Part shown: piece after piece, positions 13,551-25,009 of the stretch
How the letters are laid out: every line of letters starts with the position of its first letter
Numbering within the stretch: the stretch's first letter is position 1
Notes under the pieces: generated by a model
What the model saw: only the letters and a program-made list of their open reading frames with translations
Databases searched by the model: none
Told to the model about the DNA's origin: nothing
Assembly: GCA_026874595.1 (NCBI GenBank)
Contig: CM049314.1
Coordinates: 15,184,729 to 15,248,728 of the forward strand
Source of the DNA: Sipunculus nudus
Taxonomy: Eukaryota > Annelida > Sipuncula > Golfingiida > Sipunculidae
Reading direction: 5' to 3'
Length of the DNA: 64,000 bases
Made by a program: the position numbers and the translations under genes

Positions 13551-13844
13551 CGTGTTGTACAGTGATTTTTCACAGTGTATTTATATAATCATTAAAGTAT
13601 ATATTTTACGAATCACATTTAGCTTTCACAGCTACTTTTCAATGGAATAATGTGGTATAAAAATATGATAATAATAAAAAAAAGTTACAAAAGTAATGAA
13701 AACTGTCGATATTGGCAGAAAAAGGCATATAACAACGAGTCTCTATATCCTTACAAGTATATCCATTAGTATTCTAGGCTTTCACATATACATCTTCATG
13801 AATAACTGGTTTTATATCATTATGAATCACGATAGCTGATCAGA

Positions 13845-15520
13845 TTAAATATCAGACGATGAATTGATGTCCAAAAAGGTTTCCCAGAAAGGACCGCTCC
13901 AGATATTCCATGACTTCTGTTTCAACGAAGAACAGTTTACATGTACCAGCCTGCACCCCACAACGCCACCAGCACCGACATCACATAATCACGAAGCCAA
14001 GCAGATAGCAAATTACCACCTACAGCCCCGGCAGCATTTGGGCTGGGGGTTATCTGATTACAATGGGAACATCTTACCTTGGTTGAAGGATAGTGCCGCT
14101 GCATGAATTGCCTGAGACACGTGACCAGATCTCCCGCGTAGACCGGACCCATGACCTCGTCACGGAGGTAGCGGGGAGACTCGATCTGTATGGCGTCAAT
14201 TGTTCCGGAAGTTCTAGATCCATGAATGCGTGTATTGTACCCTCCGGAAAAATAGTTCCCTCCACTTGGACCGCGATTCGTGTTAGAAGGAACTGTTTCG
14301 TACCCGTTGTTTTCAATACACGTCCCAAAACTGGTGTCGCCGCGAAGAAGACTCTCGTAAGACGTTGTCCCGGACACGTGGTTCGCTAGGTTTTTCAAAG
14401 ACCCCTGGTTCGGGTCGATGTTATCGAGGTCAAGGTCAGCACCGCTGTGGAGGTAACCGAGCTCTATCCATTCCTCCGGATGGGACTGACCATGGATATC
14501 CAAGAATATGCCCATACCGCCTATAGCTGCCTTCGATTGGTTAATGCTGTTTTGGTAAAAGGTCCACGCGTCTTCAGCCTCAGGAACCCCGAAAGCTGCT
14601 TCCCCGATGTCCCTGTAATCAAACTCCCAAATGAATGCTAGTTTATAATTCGAAGTGTTTACATTTAGTAACAGACATATTAATATCACAACATGCAAAA
14701 AAAATTGAAAAGTTCAGGAAACTATAGCAACTATTCCAGCGAATTATGGAGTTACCCGTCGATTTTTTTTAGCTCGCAACAACGAGTGTTCGGTGAACTT
14801 ATACCGTACCCAATCATCGTTTTAAATTAAAAGTGAATACATTGTATTCAGTTATATTGTTATCCCATTTTACATATGTATGGTAGAGGAACGTCCGGGT
14901 CGATTTGAAAGCAATAAAAAATCGAAGTACAAGGTCACAGATATTCATAAATGATCCAGTTAATTTTTTTAGGTTCAATGTGACCCAATAGGTGACTCTT
15001 TTACTAAGTTCGTAGCTTTCATTTTCGGTCCAAAACTACATATATTTATAAATAGTTTTGTTATTACAGCATATTTCTGATATTCATTAGACGTGTATTA
15101 AATATGCTCTTCTAACACAAACATATTCAACATTTACCTATTAGCGTCAAGTTTAATGCGATGAAGCAAATTGATGACGATATGTGGTCTCCCGCCAAAC
15201 ACAGATTCGATCTCGCTAGCCATGGCCTCGGTGAGTTCCCGAGTCCAAAGATCCTTGGTCGTGACAGCGCGACATCTAGTAGAATCTGTATCATCGCAGT
15301 CATGCGTAAAAATACATCTTTCTTCTATATTATCCCAGCAGCCAGCACTCGGGCGATCAGGGATTGAGGAGGGTCTCAAGTCACCGCCGTGAGGCGCTGA
15401 CAGGATGACATTTATATTCCCAGGGCGGTAGTCTACATACTGGTTTTTAGGCACTGATTTTCCGTGAGCTGCTGCTAAAAAGGTAACTACCATGAACCTC
15501 ACTAGACTACCTGGTGCCAT
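13845..15520 (-). CDS. secreted N-formylglutamate amidohydrolase-like protein (3 exons, complete)
   Basis: Exons on the minus strand are 15520-15138, 14612-14078 and 13916-13845 (383, 535 and 72 nt), giving 990 nt and 329 aa. Donors are GTAAAT and GTAAGA and both acceptors end CAG; the frame is kept across both introns (525 and 161 bp). Family signatures are SAPHGG (41-46), HRIKLDANR (120-128) and DIHGQSHP (166-173), with the conserved DIGEAAFGVPEAE stretch just after the first junction. I read this as the FGase fold (Pfam FGase); the family hydrolyses formyl- or acyl-amino acids in bacteria. The start at 15520 was chosen because it has a good context (AACATGG) and begins a hydrophobic signal peptide (about 1-20), so the protein is probably secreted. 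The frame stays open upstream to 15676, so a longer start cannot be excluded. The short last exon encodes a Trp-rich tail ending at TAA. Substrate in animals is unknown. Confidence 0.85.
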
Positions 15521-16884
15521 GTTCACACCGTCGTATGTTGGCTTTCTTGAGCCTGGAGCGACCGTTATCGTCCGCTGTCTTGGCGCCGTGTGAGGTACAT
15601 CTGATAATTGACATGCCCATGGTATCAGATTTTCACCCATATCATCAGAGACAGATGTTCTTTCCCAAAATACCAATGACAGATAGACGGTTTATAAATA
15701 TGTCTGTTGTATACACGGTGTATTATATATTACTATCCGTCATTAATAATTTACAAAAAAAATGTATAAAGATATTAAATACAGACACGAAAGTTTCGGA
15801 GCGGGGAGGGGGCGGGGGCATAGAGAGACATTTACTGTTGGTGGGTTGATAAACCCGTCAGACACACGCAGTTTTTTGTCAAAATACTAAGATAATAGTT
15901 TGGACTGTTTCAGTGAAACTTAATGGATAGAAGCACATTGAAATAAAGACTTTTTTTTTTTAAAAAGAACCTGGTACCGTTGTTCTTTACACAGGTTAAC
16001 TGGGCCTAATGCATTCTGTTTTACTAACGACACATCTATACCCGTTTTACGTACAGAGGCATTGTAAGCCAAGCCCGAGCACATGGCCACTGAGCATGTG
16101 AAATATAAAGACTGTTAATTAGATACCAATTGAGGGGTATTTGTCAGACTACATTCGGGTGGTCTGGATACCGAGGAAGGTGTCATGTAGAGTCCACATC
16201 CATTTGGACTCCGTTATCTGCAAGATCAGTTAACTCTTTGTTGACATTTGCACGATATCTCACGGTTGCTGGTACTCGCCGAGTCAGAAACACAAATAAA
16301 CTATGCCGATTTTTGTTACGGCTCTTGACGACTATTATGTTTTCGGTCCATGTGTTTGTCGGTGTGTCTATGATAACCTGTAACTCAACCGGAGTTGTGT
16401 ATTAGACTATTATCCAAATCAGTACGTACGACAAACAGCCACTCTCATGTATGTTTAATGTATTGTACGGAAATTTTCGTGACGTTACATGTATTAATAC
16501 AGTATTATTGAAAGCTTTATATTCACTGGCTGGGTGTTGTCACATCGTGTGGATTCTTGATGATGTCCCAATATCTTAGTCTTAAGACTCCTAAAGCACA
16601 TTGTGCTAAGTCTAGGTCTCTTTGTCATGTTTTGGTTGAAAACATTGCAATATGTGGATAATAAATGGAATATAACACTAAAATCAGAGTCTATAATGTC
16701 TAATTTCTTTTCATAATCTTTTCCAAACCAGTGGTCCAAATTATGGAAAGGTAAAAGAGGTCCAAAATTATGGTAAAGTAAAAGTCATGGTAGAAAACAT
16801 TTTTGGGAGTAAAACTATTAAAACATATAAATACATAGCTGGGCTCATAAATGACCTGACCGTTTGATTAAAGGTACAAGCACA
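15521..16884. other. intergenic between amidohydrolase-like gene and LTR fragment
   Basis: This should contain the promoter of the minus-strand amidohydrolase-like gene, but I cannot point to a specific element. There is a G-rich stretch near 15804-15817 and a T run near 15951-15961. Short open frames show no family motif. Confidence 0.4.
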
Positions 16885-17392
16885 TGTTACGGAACCTAAT
16901 AACAACAGATCACGCAGTCGTGACGAGCATGAATTTTGTTATGGAGATGAATAAAAATCAGATTCTGTAACACTAGGCAGCGTGAAATGTCTAGGGGAAT
17001 GAATAAAGAAGTCAGTGGTTTTTTGTTAACAAATAATTATAATTTATACTTAAAACAACCCTCTCTCCTCCCCCGGCTCTAAACACAGCCCCTAATTTAT
17101 AGCTTCTCATCCAAAAGCCTAGAAACTTCTATTTCACGAACAATCCAAAGAACACAACAATACATAATACACACGCGCCCAAAGAACAATACAAGACACG
17201 CGCTCACAGAGCGTGATCAGCCCAGAAAATTCCAGATTAGCATGAGCGCTGTGTCTTTACACGCCAGGGTTCACCCAGTACGGATTAAACCGAGCGCTGT
17301 GTCTCTACACGCCATAGCGATTGACGCCCAGGGCTTGAGCATAACACGAAACAGAATTCAAACAGCGCACAATAAAAGAGACACCTGTACCA
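16885..17392 (-). mobile_element. solo LTR related to the LTRs of the 52.9-59.7 kb element
   Basis: It starts TGTTACGGAACCTAATA and ends CACCTGTACCA. Internal blocks AGATTCTGTAACACTAGGCA and GTGAAATGTCTAGGGGAATG match the LTRs at 52860-53671 and 58887-59694. It is ~508 bp instead of ~810 bp because central sequence is missing, and a GAGCGCTGTGTCT segment appears twice. No internal retrotransposon sequence follows and no clear target-site duplication is visible, so it is an old or rearranged solo LTR of a related family. Confidence 0.8.
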
Positions 17393-18582
17393 CTCAATAT
17401 AAATGCATATTGATTTGCATATTGTTATTTCTATATATAAAAGTGTCATTTACCACTTACAGAGGTAAGAAGGATGTTAAAGTTAGATCATCTTCTAAAC
17501 GAATCTTTATCGGAGATTAGGAAGGACTAATGATTAGGTTTTCCTAATTTTTACTTTTGATAAGTATACCTAATTAATGCAGTCAGTCTCTTCGTTATAT
17601 ATTATCTCTCCCTATATAATATTGAATGTATTATTTATTAACAGATAAAGGAGACATAAAGTCAAGACTGTGTAACTAGAAAAACAGGCACTTACCAGAG
17701 AATCTGCATATGTTTGCCGCAATTGTAAAAGCATTAGCAACTGTAGACCATAACAATTTATATATTTTTTTCATATTGAATTTCTTTAAAACCCAGCGTT
17801 TCAGATATTCGAACAACTTTTAACTTTGCAGCGGAGTGGCATACCGTATATTATTAGATATGAAGGAGCCTCATTCACCGGGTGGAACAATAAGTTCCAG
17901 ATCGGAATTTTACACCAAACTTATTTTAAAATCAAGCTTTGCTAAATACAGGTCAAATTAGTTATAAGTGTTTAAAACTTTACCAGTTTTTTTATATCAC
18001 TGTCATTCTGACTAAAACATTTGTATCAGCTGCACAGTGTACGTTTATGAAGAGAAAAACCCCTTTAGAAGCAGAACTCTGTTGAGATTTTTTATTCAGA
18101 TTTTTTGCAGGTCTTGGGCACCCTGTCCCTAGATATGCATTAGAATAAAGCCAAGGCTGCCTTTCCAATGCCTATACACTCCGTGTATACACACGCACGG
18201 TTTGTTAATATGCGACTTGTCGCACTTATTAAATCAAATGAATATGTTTCATATAAATCAAATACAAATAATACCAATATTCAATATTATCAACTGCGAA
18301 CGCAAATGCGATTCATATTATCACTTACAAATTAACTTAAACAAAATTGTATATGAACACCACTGTAATATCAGTGACTGTGTATATAAACAAAATGTGC
18401 GAAAATAATTCAGATATGTAAGTTATTTAGGTAACTGACAATTTTGCCGTTTGCTGCGGGTTTTACTACTTCTTGTTTTAACAGATCGCGTTCAGTTTTC
18501 TTGCCCAGTCCCGGAAGCTGAAAACCCTATGTTAACCACTCCAAGCGTAGCATGAAGTATTAGGCCTGGACCGCCATACGTT
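17393..18582. other. intergenic, 3' side of the lectin gene
   Basis: AT-rich sequence with no recognised gene or repeat. It probably includes the 3' UTR of the minus-strand lectin gene, but I see no AATAAA close enough to the stop to assign an end. Confidence 0.4.
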
Positions 18583-21500
18583 CTATAATCTACGGCATTT
18601 TTCAAAATTTTCCAGCAGTTTTTCAAGACGCCATTTCCTGCATGCTTTAAACAGACAGTCGAAATCGCAGATATTTCCATGGTCATTTTCGTCGCCACAG
18701 TTATCCCAGCCAAAGCCTTGACTCTCGATAATAGACAGATACGGCTGCATCGTCGTGTCACTGGGTTCGTCTGGTAGGAAATTACTGAATCTAATTTTCT
18801 GTCCCGTTGATGTCCAGAAGTAGGCCTGTTGGAGGTCGTCATACTTGCCGGAAAGCCAGTACCCATACCAGTTATCATAAGCTCTCCAGGCTGGGAAAAC
18901 ATAAGTTATAGATAGAAATATAAGTTAATCAATGCCACAAACATAACTATATAGGGCTGGAGCGCATAATGAATATCTATGTTATTATGCATTTATTAAA
19001 ATCGTGAAATATTATTATTATATTATATTATTATTATATTATATATCATTATTATTATAATTTGCCCACCATAATAGTACATAGGCAGCAGCTTATAACG
19101 TATATATTGTGCATCAAGGTAGTCTGGTTTGGCGCCGATTTTTTCTCACCTAAGATCATTTCTACGGCTAAAGTGGAATATAAAATGTAGGTTGGGCTTC
19201 ATCGGAAAGTATCTTGATGACCTATTTTAGGATACAGATATGAGAAAAATTATTTGCTCATCTGACTTTCAGTTATGTTTAGCAATATTGATGCCATTAT
19301 CCAGACGTCCGTCTAGCATAAAAATATTTATCTTTTATTTAAGTTATTCATTTTAAGATCAGCAAAAAGCCTCACAAAATGTCCCCTAAAGTCGAAAAGC
19401 CTTTAGTTTGTAAGAACATTTGCCTAAAATGGGTGAATGATAGTGAAATGTTGCAACTGTTCGTTTTTTAACTGGGTGGGCCAAATTTCAATAAAGACCA
19501 TTGAATGTGCGTGGATGTTTATTTTCATGATTTAAATACAAAGTACGTGGTGCTTAAAATGAAAATGTACGATGTGCTACTTAACAAGTCTAAAACATTT
19601 AAGCAGACCCTTATAACAATTATGAAAGATAAATGTCGCAACTAGTCTTATATAACTGAAAATGCCAACTAATATCAATGAGAACCTAGAATTATTTTGC
19701 AAATTTTTATACACATATTTTAGATAAATATTTATTTGTAATAACTTTAAGTAAAAATGTAAACTTAATGACATTTCGCAATTGTTAGTTACACTCCTGG
19801 TTCCTATTTCTTTATATTTTGCATAATGAGAGCAAAATGTGTTTGAAGGGGGAAATTATGATTTTGGGAAAACTTTATTTAATATGTTCACTGATAAGGA
19901 CATGACCTAAGTTGCTCATTCCGTTTGTTTGTCCTGTGCCTCTGGATATAGGTAACCGTTCCTTGATTTCGGCTTCCTATATAAGGTTGTGCTGGGTTGT
20001 GCCACCATTTGCACAAATTGAATGGCAAAGTATCAGCTCAAGTATCAAAGACGTTGTTTTAATCATAGTATAAAAAAGAATACCTTATTCAAATAAACCA
20101 CACTTGTCATTCAATACCAGGGACTTTACAAAAAAAGAAGATCCTGGGGAGGTTATTCAGAGGGTAAGCAATGATTTGCAATGTGTCATTCCATTATTGA
20201 AATAATAATAATAATAATAATAATAATAATTTATTTTATAAAGCGTAAATTCCATGATGATACATGCTCTAAAACGCTATTACATAACTAGAATACAATG
20301 ATTAAACATACCATTGTAAGAATATGAAATTAAAGTCAAGTTGACTAAAATATTACATTCAGAAGCTTACAGTATTAAATAAGACATATAAAAGTCAATA
20401 GTTCAATAATCTGTTAAAACTTCCATAATTCCACTAAAATGTTCAAACATTTCACTATCAATAGTATAAAATATCGTACAAAATGACTAGGCATAAAAAT
20501 ATTCCATGAACAAATATGTTTTTAATTTACTTTTAAATTCTGAGAGACTGGTGGCTTCTCTTAGAGTATCTGGTAGGTCATTTCACAGTTTCGGGCCAAC
20601 AACACTGAATGCCCGAATTTGTACACAGGACGATTTGGTAAAAGGCACGACCAGTAAGTTTTTAGTTGCTGACCGAATGTTTCTTTATGGAGTATAACTG
20701 TGAATAAGCTCTTGAAGGTAAAGAGGAGCTAAATTATTTATTGCCTTATACACAAGAATTAACATTTTGAATTTTACCCTTTGCACAACGGGCAGCCAAT
20801 GCAGAGAATACAAAATTGGAGAAATATGATCTGATTTTGAAGTACCCGTAATAATCCTCGCCGCAGCATTCTGTATACTTTGCAGTCGATTTGTTAATGA
20901 TGAGGGAGTTCCACACAAGAGTGCATTGCAGTAATCTAATTTAGAAGTAATAAAAGAATGAACTATTTGCTCCAAAGACTCTCTGTTCACAAACTTTCTT
21001 ATTTTACTAATATTACGAATATGTATATATGAAGCCTTGCAGACTGCCATTACATGGGATTCCATAGAACATGTGAATAAAAAATAACACCAATATTTCT
21101 TACTTTCGATGATGGCGTAATGTGATGAGAGCCAATATGAAGTGTGGGAAAAAAACAATTTCTCTTAACAAATGTTTATGTGCAATTAATATTGCTTCTG
21201 TTTTTTCATCATTCACTTTCAATTGATGCTGGCTCATCCACTTTTATAAAAAAAATAAACAGGCATTTAGTCTAGAGGTTCAACTTTAGATCAATCTTAA
21301 GCAAAATATACAGGTCATAAACGTATTTTCTATGCCTGTCTCATCCGCAAAAGTCAGCTTACAACAATGTATCGGTCACATAGCATGACATAAAACGGTC
21401 TTTGTGAACTTAGTTAGGGCCGTCATAAGGCTGACAAGATATAGCCGATACGGAGGCAGACCTCAGATATTCGGAAAAGAAATAGCTTTCATCAATTGGT

Positions 21501-24394
21501 CTTGGTGAGGTTTCAAACCTGCTTTGTCAACATATGTCACACTTCATTGAGTAGAGTTAATTGGTGCTCCGATTTATAAAAACAGGTTCGTATTATTGTG
21601 TCGATTGTGTCGTAAAATGACAAAACAGACTCTTTTCAAAATAAAGACTCCGCAGAATTAAAAAAAAAAGAAAAAAAGGAGAAGTGGAATCTTTAAAAAG
21701 ACTTTTTTCTTGTATTTTTTATCAACTAAACAATTATTTGAGAAAGGCTGTTTTTTTTGTTTTTTTTTTTTGGGGGGGGGGGGGGGGTTGGGGGGTTGGG
21801 GAGAGATTACCAGGAGCGGTGTCATGCCGGGGTAGGATGTTTTTTAGGAACTCATCTTCTTCCATCGTTTCAATGCTTACCAGTTCGCCACCCATCTGTT
21901 CACACTCCCGGCGTGCCGTGTCCCAGTCAGTGTTCATATTGACGTCACTGTAGCAGGACGGACTGACGTCGCCATCTTGGTCCATAAACCCGTACTCAAA
22001 GCGGAACCCGAAGCCAGAGGGGCAACCTATATATATTTAAGGATCACATATGTATAAGCACTTTGGCAGTATATAATAAAGACTGTGGAGACACCTGGTT
22101 TCTGTCTGGAGGTTAACTTCCTTTGTTAGTATTCTCCGTCACATTCTTAAATACCAAGGATTACTAGAAATATCAAAATTAGTAATGATTTACCTCAAAA
22201 TAGAAATATAACCTGTCACGTAAACGGGAGTTTTACTGTGTATTTATGAGCGAAGTCGCACACCGTCGTTCGCAAAGCCCAATGCATCAATTTGAAGCCA
22301 AGAAGACAAGTGGCTATTTAACCATGACGCTAAACAAATAGGCCATAGCACCAAATTCATGACCTAATTCGTGACCTAATTTATGGTTTACGAAGAGAGT
22401 TTGCCGCAACATGTCTGCATGTATATACAATTTCCTAACTGACCTCATTATGGTTTGATTTCTAATGGATCGTGAATTCGATAGCCCACATATCTTCACC
22501 GTGATAAAACTTCCATTAAAGTTTATGTTCTTGCATCAAGTTGCATCCATATTGTGGTAAACAGCCCATAATCTTAACATTAGGCAATGAATGATTAATT
22601 TACACAAGAGTATACTTGTGAACTCACAACCCAAACTGAAACTACGTCTCTATGGTAACGAGTCATTTTCTGTATCGAGTCATTTACTGTTTCATGTACA
22701 AGCTGGCTGCATCCTGTGCGAGCCACGCTTGGATTCATACGATCAGAACATGCGGTGGGGTTAACCAATATGTTGAGTTAAAATGGAACTTTTCTCGCTC
22801 ATGTTTGGTATTGTCAGAAAGTAATGCTAAGAATGCTAACGATTAGACTTGTTTATGTTAATTGACAGTGTACCTGTAGGCCATGAGGCGTTGTGAGAAA
22901 TGACGAAAATATTTACACCCTCACGGGGCCTTATAATGCGTTCCCCCGACCTAGATTCAAAGGCACTCTGACAGCCAATACATTTAGACTATACATTGTA
23001 CCTTAACGTTACAGGACAGGTTATAAAACAAGTTGCTCTCTATGAGGACTATTTATTTCATGCAACGAGTCACGCTGTTCCTTTTAACAGATCTATGCAT
23101 GTCTTTATAACAAAGTCTTTGCCAGCGCTGGTTCTGCTATAGGCAGTGGTGTAGGACTCGAGTCCACATTTTTTAGGGACTCGGAACGGGACTCGAGGGT
23201 CCTGGACTCAGACTCGTACTCGGACTCGGAGGTAAGGACGAGAGAAATCAGGCCAGATTCATTTTAAGTCAAATATAAAAGGTCACATATAATAAAAACA
23301 TGTACATGTATTATGGACATGAGTGAAATAACAACAGAATATTACAAAATAATAACACTATATAAACCAAGATTTGCTCAGCATTGGGAGCCATAAAAGT
23401 AATTAACTATTATAGTAAAAGCAGGTGTGAACTAAGCTAAGAATGTACATGATAATTTGAAATTTCCATCTTAAATTGCTTGTTAAGTATATTGGACTCA
23501 GACTTGGACTCGGGTTCCAAATGACTCAGATTCAAAGAAGATGGACTTGGTCTTGAACCTCAAGGACTCGGAGTTAGACTTGGACTCAAATGGCCTAGAT
23601 TCGGACTTGCACTCGGACTACATATAATTTAGGACCGGCTGATTACTAGTAAACGTGTGAATGATACTCATTGCACTGATCGGGAGAGTTTGTTAATTGA
23701 AGTTTACAAACGTACCGTCTGCCCGATGGAAAACATGAGGAAGCGGTGACACCGGAACAGTGGCTCCCCCTGCCGTTGATATCAACATACAGCATTTCCA
23801 AACAATGTTGACCGTAGTACAAGTCGTACTTTTGGCACATATAATGAAACACTCCGCTTTAGCTTCTCTTATCGGCAAACACTGAACTAAAATACCTGCA
23901 GTTAGATGGTTGGAATAGGCCAGCTTGAAAATACCCTCGAAGTTTACTGCGTTCAATCCTGTAAAAATTAATTTATAATAATTTTATTAAATCTTTTGCT
24001 TATTTGTTTACACAGTTGGTTTCAAATGTGACTCATGATATTTATATCCAAACATGTTTAACATATGTTAAATACAAATGTCACATACAAATTACTCTAC
24101 AGTTTAACGTCTTGTTAGGATAACCACAAATGAAATATGCGTTTGTGTGAATATATCTGTGTATACATTTTCACATTGACCACCTTACTAATTTCGAGAT
24201 TTAACGTTGTTGCTTTATTCAATCAGTTTTCATAAATAAAAATAAGAGGTTCAAGGAAGTTCAGAAAGGAAGTGTAAAACAGCCATTTAAATGGAGGTTT
24301 TACTTCACCGTTCCGTGTGTAATATATCTCACGTACCTGCTCTCAGGATCAATAGTATAAACAGCACTGAAATGTAGAATCGAAGCTTCGTCAT
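18583..24394 (-). CDS. secreted PAN-like / C-type lectin domain protein (4 exons, complete)
   Basis: Exons are 24394-24337, 23958-23716, 22026-21811 and 18890-18583 (58, 243, 216 and 308 nt), 825 nt in total, 274 aa. All introns are GT-AG and every junction splits a codon after its first base. Residues 1-19 are a signal peptide (hydrophobic VLFILLILRA). Residues 20-100 are Cys-rich (Cys 46, 56, 60, 66, 75, 76) in an apple/PAN-like pattern; this assignment is tentative. From Cys102 a C-type lectin domain follows: WDTARRECEQMGGELVSIE (135-153), YWLSG (183-187), FWTSTGQKIRFSNF (197-210), DEPS (213-216) at the EPN/QPD site and GWDNC (233-237). Oddities: the usual Cys before LSI is Tyr223, and the domain ends in an unusual Cys- and Lys-rich tail (Cys 247, 251, 256, 271). 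Likely a secreted recognition or mucus protein; the ligand is unknown. Intron 3 carries a LINE fragment. Confidence 0.83.
20198..21250 (-). mobile_element. 3' end of a CR1/L2-like non-LTR retrotransposon
   Basis: The minus strand encodes the C-terminal end of a LINE reverse transcriptase: SKLDYCNALLCG, QSIQNAAARIITG and LHWLPVVQRVKFK are family-typical. The WMSQHQLKVNDEKTE stretch near 21180-21245 belongs to the preceding part. Stops interrupt the frame: TAA follows the IHSYTP motif and TGA replaces the expected Trp in the terminal LW motif. The copy is 5'-truncated and dead. It ends in an (ATT)n tail at 20198-20230, as usual for CR1/L2. It lies in intron 3 of the lectin gene, in the same orientation. 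Confidence 0.88.
21755..21805. repeat. C/A homopolymer tract beside the lectin exon 3 donor
   Basis: On the gene strand, a few bases after the exon 3 donor GTAATC come runs of C (about 14) and then A, seen on the plus strand as T, G and GGGGGTTGGGG tracts. Its position inside the first 60 bp of the intron may matter for splicing, or may simply be slippage-prone sequence. Confidence 0.8.
23144..23622. mobile_element. GGACTC-rich repeat with hAT-like terminus, copy A
   Basis: It begins CAGTGGTGTAGGACTCGAG, resembling hAT terminal inverted repeats, and carries irregular GGACTC/GGACTTGGACTC motifs at both ends around an AT-rich core. It ends near CTCGGACTACA. The block TGCTTGTTAAGTATATTGGACTC is shared with copy B at 28045-28684. 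No protein is encoded. It sits in intron 2 of the lectin gene. The hAT assignment rests on the terminus only. Confidence 0.55.
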
Positions 24395-25009
24395 TCCTGC
24401 TTGACTTGAGAATGGTTTTCAAGCGATATCAGTTGTATATGTACAATTTCAGCAACAACGGTACTTCACAAAAAGTTGACTCTTCCAGACTTTACATAAT
24501 TTCAGGTTTAAAAGTATACGGGTTTCATGTATTTCAATATCTAAATTATTTTATTGAGTAGCAGATTCTCACGACCAGGCTGGAAATATATAAATTGTGG
24601 ATGTACCTTGCATATCCGCTTACAAAGCTGACCTCTTCGGATAAAAACATATGAAAGACAAACGACTACATAATGTATTTTCCCCACAAAACAAAATCTA
24701 GATTCTGTATATTATTATGTTTTTATTTCTTTCCGCTTCCCAGAAAGAAATTGAAAGGATACTTTACATTTAGTCAATAATTAGAAATAATAGCGTGCGA
24801 CCGCATGATGCACCGTAAAATAAAATTGTCTGTCGGTGACAAATGAAAGTTGCAAAGCAGTTAATTACTAATTACTTCAAGTTATATATATTTATAATTT
24901 ATTCCTATTATAACCTACTGTATGGTATTTCATTATTTTTTTTATTTATTTATTGAATGATCCACTGCCATTTTTTTAATTTATTAATTGAATGATACAC
25001 TGCCCTTAC
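24395..25009. promoter_or_regulatory. region upstream of the lectin gene
   Basis: About 600 bp lie between the lectin start codon and the L1-like remnant. It should contain the 5' UTR and the proximal promoter of the minus-strand lectin gene. It is AT-rich; I cannot point to a convincing individual element, so this is positional inference. Confidence 0.35.

Noticed and set aside
13864-14641. Plus-strand open frames opposite the amidohydrolase-like gene
   Set aside because: They lie antisense to exons with clear family motifs and good splice sites; shadows.
20506-20697. 63-codon plus-strand frame
   Set aside because: Antisense shadow of the CR1-like terminal motifs read on the minus strand.
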